64,000 nt of DNA from assembly GCA_973895155.1 (NCBI GenBank), contig OZ316893.1:17856001-17920000 (forward strand). Direction: 5' to 3'. Under the pieces are notes generated by a model. It was given only the letters and a program-made list of their open reading frames with translations. It did no database searches and was not told the DNA's origin. How positions within the stretch are numbered: position 1 is the first letter of the stretch; every line of letters begins with the position of its first letter. Of this stretch, positions 58,038 through 64,000 are shown in pieces. The stretch is from Marsupella aquatica. Taxonomy: Eukaryota > Marchantiophyta. Made by a program: the position numbers and the translations under genes.

Positions 58038-60705
58038 TTGCATCACCCATTGAGGATCACACGTCATGACTCCAAGTTGTGGAATAGAGAGGTGCTTAGA
58101 GCAAGCAGGGGCAGAAATGCCCGGATGAGATGCCCCTGCACAGAGTGTCGAGGATACCACTCGATGACCCAGAATCAAGTGCATTCTCATCTTCAAAGGC
58201 ATGGAAGACATCCAATCTGCAAGGTCTGGAATGTGCCAGAGGAAGAGGATTCATCGGATGATGAATGGAGAGCAGATTTTGAAAATGTGAATACTGCAAG
58301 ACGCTCTGCATTCTTTCATAACGTCACTGGTCCTGCAGGGAACAATGCCAAAGATGAGTATGTTCCATAGGGAGGTCCCAAGACTTCTAATGAGGACGGG
58401 GCAGATGTTCCCCGGATGGTTTCAGACATTTTTGAAGACCTGGATGCACTTTATGAAGATGCATAGGCACAGGGGGACAAAGAACCAGACATGCATGGTG
58501 CAGGTCCGTCGGACCAAGAAGAGTTTGACATTGGAGAACGAGCTGGAGATTATGGTCAATTCTTGGGAATTGGGGCCAACTTGGAGGAAGCTACGTCCCC
58601 ATTGTATGGTGGTGCAAATTGCTCCAAAATAGGGTTCATAGTGATATTCCTCAATATATGTGGATGTCACCGTGTGCCCAACATATGTGTTGTGAGTTGT
58701 TGATGTTCCTATAGAGGACAATACTACCCGCTGGAAACATTGCTCCTACGAACATGTATGAGGCAAAGAAGGTGATGAGCAAACTTGGTTTGAATTATGT
58801 GTCTATCCATGCATGCCCAGATGGCCATGTACTTTTCAAAAAAGAATATGCTGATTGCCTATCTTGCCCTATCTGCGGACAGCATAGATATAAGAACGTG
58901 GGGAAGTCAACTCAACCTGCTAAGGTCTTGTGGCATTTCTGGGGGCATTTCCCTCTCATTCCAAGATTGCAGCCCCTCTATAGGTGTCCATCCATTTCTA
59001 AGAAGATGACTTGGACCTTTGATCACAAGAGTACAAATGGTTTGCAACGTCACGATGGCTTTTTGTCCTGGGAGATATGGTGCCCCTGGACGCTGGAGCA
59101 TTAACGATGCAATTAGATGTATGGTAGATTTCAATTCATTGCCAAATGTGGACATTGTAGGAGTCACTGCTATTTGTGGACGCTTGGGAATGAGATCAAT
59201 TCAGGACGGATGGTCGGTGGAGACAGGGGGCTGGAAAGACCTTCCGCTTAGGGGGCAGGTGCTGCGAGGATTCACGGGGGAGCACAGAGGGCTGGCTAGA
59301 GCGTTCCTAGGGAGAATTTGGGAGTCAACTGCCTGCAGGTGGGACAGGGATCCTCCGGCCAGACAGTGGAGCTGGTCTGACAGGGCAGAACCTCTCAAGG
59401 ACTTTCAGATCACCAACTGCAGGGTCTACCAGTTCTTGAGACCCAAGATGAGCCGTCATGTGCTGCTTAATAGGTGCTGGTCCTCACACCGGTCGGAAAT
59501 TGAATGGTGCATTGGATGGAAGAAGCTGTGGATTTCTGACCTCTCCTGCAGGGCAAAAACCTTTATCTGGCGGATCCTGGTTGGTGGATTGTTTACTGGT
59601 CAACGGGCCCTCCGTATCCAGGCTGGTACTGGGAATTGCAAGCTTTGCTATGGGGTCTTGGAGACGATGCAACATTTGTTCATTGAATGTTCCCATGCCT
59701 CATGTTGATGGAGGATGTGTGACAGGATTTTGACGGAGCTTCGCTTACCCATTGGAGGTGGTCTGCTGGCTATTCTTGATGCATCGACAAGACCGGAGCC
59801 TATTCACACTGCTAGGATCTTTTGTGTATATCAGACTCTTTGGATGATTTGGCTGGGAAGAAATGAACATATGTTCTCTGACAAGGTGGGACGTTCATTT
59901 GACTTGGGCCTGATGCTTGCTGAGACTGCCAATCACATCCATGCGGTTGGGGCTGGTTTACGCTTTGGGCGGCGTCGCTCTCGGTTGAACCGGGCTCAGG
60001 AATGGTTGCGGGGAACGAGGCAAATCTGGCTGAGACGGGGTGGGGACAGGATTCTCTTGGTGCCCTCTAGCAGCGGCGTTGCTAATTGAGGGGTCTGCTT
60101 TTTGGGGGGCTGCTGTGGGAAGGGCATGGATGCTCTCTTGATCGGTGTTATTTCCCTTCTTTGAGGGGGGGCTCTCCCTGGGGCTTTGATGCTCTCTTTT
60201 GTGCTTTTGGGCTCTCTTTGTGGCTCGCTAGTATGTTGTTGCTGTCCCTGTATTAAGGGCTGTTGTTCCCCCTATCCGTGGGGTCTTTCACGGTATTAAA
60301 ATTTATAAAAAAAACCATTCCAAGGAACGTCACGTTGGTGATTCCAACCATTGGAAGTACATAGATGAGGATTGGCCGGACTTTGCAGTAGAGAGCATAA
60401 ATGTGAGGTTTGGTCTAAGCCTTGACGGTGCTAATCCTTTTGGAGACAAGAACAACGTGTATTCCTTGAGCAGTATCAAATTCCAGGGCCACGGGCGATA
60501 TCTTCCTGCCAACCACCCTTTCAGGCACAGGCAATCCCACATAGCCCGCTTCAACAACCAGAGGGAGCTTTGAGAGCCACATGTGTTGGTTAGTAGAGAC
60601 CAGCTTCTGCAATGGGGACTGAACAAGGTGTCTTATGATGAATATGGTGCTTCTAGAGACGTGCCAAACCACCCAATAAAGACTCATGGCATCAAAAGAC
60701 AGACA
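58038..60705 (+). pseudogene. CACTA (En/Spm) TNP2-type transposase, broken by a LINE
   Basis: The N-terminal transposase-associated domain is at 58038-58370 (MRCPCTECRGYHSMTQNQVH, HLQRHGRHP). The TNP2 core follows with ICGCHRVPNICV, YEAKKVMSKLGLNYVSIHAC, CPICGQHRYKN and AKVLWHF ... PLIPRLQPLYRCP. A LINE occupies about 59059-60314. The core resumes with DEDWPDFAVESINVRFGLSL, DGANPFGDKNNVYSL and FLPANHPFR-like YLPANHPFRHRQSH, ending near 60705 at the next LTR. Frame changes at about 58370, 58630 and 58700 show decay. TNP2 cuts and pastes CACTA elements. No terminal repeats were found close by. Confidence 0.78.
59059..60314 (+). mobile_element. LINE 3' fragment (non-LTR retrotransposon)
   Basis: Encodes the end of a plant L1-type ORF2. 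The zf-RVT region reads FIWRILVGGLFTGQRALRIQ then CKLCYGVLETMQHLFIEC, and is followed by a second frame ending VPSSSGVAN. A short 3' UTR ends in an A-rich tail at 60295-60314. The element is 5'-truncated (no endonuclease or RT), as is usual. AACGTCACG occurs at 59046-59054 and 60326-60334 and may be the target duplication, although it is offset from the tail by 11 nt. Confidence 0.7.
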
Positions 60706-60709
60706 ATCA

Positions 60710-63700
60710 TGGACACCTAGGCCTAGGCCTTAACCCGGGCTTTGGCTTAGACAAGCACATCCTTCGTAAATATGAGGGTTCGGGCAGGGAGGGATGCACA
60801 AAATGCTCCTAACTCACATAAACTAGCGCTAAGTGCGCTTACTGTTATGTACAGACACCTCCTAGGTATAGTTTGTGTTCCGCCGCCATAACGTACCTTA
60901 GTCGACACGAGGTCGACCCCGGCTCACGGACTTCTAAGCCTTCGTGTTACCGCCTTCAATCCGGATCCATTAGTACAAGGGCTCAACCCGGGCTCGCAAC
61001 CCCGTTCCCGTATTCGGCACCCCGTGCACGGTTGGCATAACGTGTTTGGCCCGGCGTTGATACTTTGCACACGAGACTCATACATGCATTCATACATAAC
61101 AGAAATCTCGATTTACACGAAGGAATTAAGGAGAAAGGATTTCATTCATTTATGATCATACACTTTACGATTGGTTGACCCGACACCTCGTGAACGAACG
61201 GGTCCAAGGCCAAGGAGTATACACTACAATGGAGCCTAGCTCCGCACTCGCCCAACGAGCTTAGTCGTATACCCTCCCCTTGGCACTCCGGTACTTCACC
61301 GAGTTTGGGACTCCCCATGCGTACTGCGAATGGCTAACCTCTGAGTCTAAAATCCCCCTCCCCTAACCTCTACTAGGGGGCCGCTAAATACTAAGGGCTG
61401 AGGACCGGCCTGGCCTTTGCCTGAATCTACGCTAACTTATATCCTTGCTAAGCTGGTGCTTGCTTGTCCTATTAGTTTAACCTATTCTACACAGGCTGGC
61501 TAATGTGTCAGCGCCGCTATCTTTTGGCTGGCACTTGTCCTACCAGCCTATTTTAGCTACTCCTAAGTCTATTCTAAGCCTAACCCTCCGCTAATGTCTG
61601 GTGCGCTTGCCAAAGCCGTCTGGGTGGGAGCGGCCATCCCGCTGCCTACAAAGTCTGTCGTTGTCCGCCTTGAGGAGTTGGACTTGGTCCAACAGAGATT
61701 CATTTTCTCGCTTTGCCGCATCCATCTCCTCAATTGCCTCCTGGCATGCCTCTTCCAATTGTTGGGCGTTGCTCGTTAGCTTGTCCACCACTGGGTCTAT
61801 TTCTCGGCTTTGGCTTGAAGCCGTGTCACTTCGGCCTGCAGGGTGGCAATCTCCGCAGTGTCACGTTGGGCCCGCTCTTTGGCCTCCTCTAGGTCTTTCT
61901 GCCAGATGATAGTTTGGTTCTTCAAACTGTCAACCTGGGTCCGGAGCCGTGCAATCTTGGCCTCCTTCCCGACTTTGGCCTGTTTGGCTAAGGCGGTAAG
62001 GGCATGCGCATTTGCTAACAACTCATTGGCGGCTGCAACCTTGGGTCATAGTTGTAGAAGCTCAGCCTCTTGAGCTGCAACTTCATCCTCTAGGTACACG
62101 GACTCAACCCGGTACCGCTCTATCCGTTGAAGGGCCTCCGATTGAGCCCGACCTGCCTTTACTGCGGTAACCAACTCCTGATTGAAGAAGTAGGCTACCT
62201 TCCGAGCCATGAACTCCCCGGTATCTAGGGCTATCTATTGGGAGAAATCTCCCAAAAGCCCATTTAGAAATGTACCTGGTATGAAGAGTTCCGAGTGGTC
62301 CAGGTTATGCCCGTCTGGAGTTGGGCACGGGCAGACGTTAACTCGCGTGGGAGCCGGGGTAGTGACATCCAGCCCTGGGGATGTACTGTTGGAAGGGGCT
62401 GGAGTGTCCTCCTCCACCATCGGGCCATCCTCTGGAATAGCCACTGGTGGGTCTTCTGGACCCTCGGGCTCGGGAAAAGCCTCCACCGCCCCGACTTCTG
62501 CTCCAGGCCCGGCCTGGTTGATTGCATCTAAGGTTGCGATCACTGCCTCTTCCGGTACTTCTTTGGCCATGGCTACCGCTACCTGTGGAGATTGGATGGT
62601 GAGGCCTGCGTTGCCGCCGGACTTTGGGCCTCGGGTTGAGGCCGTCTCTCCAAGGCTGGGAGATCCACTTAGTCGGGACCAACTTAGTTACGTTGACCCG
62701 GGGAAGGGTTCGTCGATCAAACCGGGCGTACCACTCGAGAATGATCTCGATGTGGCTCGCGAAATATGCCTTCCCGCCAATGTATAGCGACTTCCTTCGC
62801 CGCTCCATCTCTTCATGGAACTTCTTAGCGAAGTACAAAGCCCACTTCCTAGGTTGATAGTTCTCAACCTGGATAACCTGGGCAGCGGAGATCTTTCCCC
62901 GGGGTTCCATCATGTGGAGGGCGTACCTCTGGAACTCTAGCCGCTCAGCTATCTTGGGGATGAGGCAGGTCCTCATCACAAACCCGTTGTCCACTAACCC
63001 CTCGGAGGGAAAACTCAAGGATTGGTGCTTATCTCCCTTGCCCCCGGGAGCCCGTGATTCGACTCGATGATCGCCCTCGGGTAGCCCGAAGATCATCCTG
63101 AGCCGCTCCTTTCTGAGGGACATATTCCTCCCCCGCAGCCAAGTATGCTGACGGACGTCATCATAATTCTTGACAAACTCCGTCATGTCCTCCCCGTAGT
63201 ATATGCAGGTGTTCCAGGGGAGAGAGGCGAGGTGCTCAAACCCCTGAGTCTTCAAGTACACCGCATGTTTGGGGTGGAGGATGTTCTTATGCACGTTTTC
63301 CCCCATGCGGTGCATTGTTACCTTGGCTGCGGCTACCGTGGCCATGGGTAGCCCGGATACAGCTGCGGGTTCCTTCCTCTTCTTTCCCTGAGACTGGCTC
63401 TCGTGATGGCTCGGGGAGGGTGACACCTCCCCATCCTCCCGATCGGGTATGGGTAGTGCCACCACCATTAGTATTGGGGCCGGGGAGGCTACGGTCACCG
63501 TGTTATCCGCTGGAGCAGCTACTCGGGTCCGGGCCTGGGGAAGGGGCGATGTAGTGTCGGCTCCCTGGGTGCTTGCTCCTCTAGGCCGCCTGAGCAGGGG
63601 TAAGGTATCGTCTTCGTCGTCGCTCAGGTCCATAGCATTGACGACGGAGCGTACTTGTACTAGCGGGGCGACCGGCGGTGGGGATTGGCTAGGTTGAGGT

Positions 63701-64000
63701 TGAGGTTGAGGTTGAGGTTGAGCCTGGACTGGTGCGGGTATGGGCATGGCTGGGCTGGCACCGGTGGTCGATGGTGTAGTTGCCATGAAATTCTGTAGGT
63801 GCCGGTAGAGGTTTTCTGATGCAAGTGTAGACGCCCTTGTAGATCGGGTAGTGCTAGACTCGTTGTTGATGATGTCCCGGACCCGAGCGGGGATGTGGTC
63901 AAAGTGGTGCCGCTGTAAGTTGATCGTGCCCAGGATATTGAAGACCTCGTCCGGGAGCTGAAGCAACGCCTCCCAGAAGCCGATATATTTGCCTCCGTTG
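60710..64000 (-). repeat. Related LTR, continues past the window
   Basis: Homologous to the inner element's LTR from its 3' border (TGGACACCTAGG, replacing TGTCATGTCGTC) onward, including the segment deleted at 28785-31169. It is more diverged than the two inner LTRs are from each other, so it is an older or different subfamily. It interrupts the TNP2 relic. The partner border lies beyond 64000, so I cannot say whether it is a solo LTR. Confidence 0.75.
61586..63966 (-). CDS. LTR-encoded sense ORF, third copy
   Basis: A 542-codon open frame (62338-63966) starts inside the N-terminal domain (LPDEVFNILGTINLQRHHFD). It passes a Pro/Gln repeat produced by a GGTTGA microsatellite at 63691-63722 and contains the whole middle domain (TQGFEHLASLPWN, RMIFGLPEGDHRV, FASHIEIILEWYARFD). 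Near 62640 the frame shifts relative to the inner copy. The C-terminal coiled coil continues in other frames to about 61586. Its long openness next to diverged LTR sequence suggests that the protein was once maintained. Confidence 0.6.

Noticed and set aside
59046-60334. AACGTCACG as a certain target-site duplication of the LINE
   Set aside because: The right copy is 11 nt beyond the A-tail and the flanks do not match, so it is reported only as a candidate.
28903-60840. ACTAGCGCTAAGTGCGC in the LTRs (about 28903, 37375 and 60823) as members of the palindrome family
   Set aside because: It is a fixed part of one LTR family, lacks the symmetric CGCTA arm and is not in an intron. The AGCGCT overlap is probably chance.

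Overview
The window is nuclear DNA of a plant. It has multi-exon genes with GT-AG introns, decayed copies of plant gene families (a DYW-type PPR protein, a CPN60 chaperonin, an EDM2-like PHD protein, BRCT domains) and layers of plant-type transposons (Ty3/gypsy LTR elements, a Copia-like solo LTR, CACTA ends, a TNP2 transposase, a LINE). The transposon density and the PPR-DYW relic fit a large-genome plant, perhaps seed-free, but I cannot name the species. I see no clearly intact host gene; almost everything is mobile or a relic.

The most interesting content is two linked gene families. Family T encodes a long MULE-like protein: an N-terminal acidic region with a GxWNIPW motif, a Cys/His cluster resembling the WRKY/GCM fold, a DDE-transposase-like core and a C-terminal SWIM zinc finger. 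Copies lie at 1-1729 (+, 3' part), 19467-24248 (+, nearly full length) and 24838-26745 (-, 3' part). Family M encodes a protein with a ParB/sulfiredoxin-like domain (motif DGNHRL), a helical middle, a Lys-rich linker, a beta-class amino-methyltransferase-like domain and an acidic tail. Copies lie at 15861-18302 (-) and 47487-51779 (+). M and T are head-to-head at 15.9-24.2 kb. They were head-to-head again at 24.8-51.8 kb before a gypsy element landed between them. I infer a two-gene DNA transposon that carries its own putative DNA methyltransferase. Eight of the nine introns I can delimit in these genes contain a short palindrome (core TAGCG-N2..4-CGCTA), sometimes amplified in tandem. These palindromes are absent from the exons I read.

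Layout. 1-3.8 kb: T copy A, palindromes and an acidic minus-strand ORF. 5.3-7.1 kb: CPN60 and PPR-DYW relics. 8.9-13.1 kb: a multi-exon CACTA-associated gene ending at a CACTA terminus with a dense GTCACA/TGTGAC cluster. 13.9 kb: a second CACTA terminus. 15.9-26.7 kb: M copy 2, T copy B (holding a 355-bp solo LTR) and T copy C. 26.9-47.5 kb: an outer gypsy element on the minus strand, truncated in pol, whose gag is split by an inner gypsy element (28785-41261). 47.5-53.8 kb: M copy 1 and a T N-terminal fragment. 55.1-57.4 kb: EDM2-like and BRCT relics. 58.0-60.7 kb: a TNP2 transposase broken by a LINE. 60.7 kb to the end: an LTR related to the inner element.

Both gypsy families have very large LTRs (about 4.0 and 4.7 kb). 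Each carries a sense-strand ORF for a globular domain followed by long coiled coils. Coding LTRs are unusual, and the same arrangement in two families suggests a lineage-wide trait.
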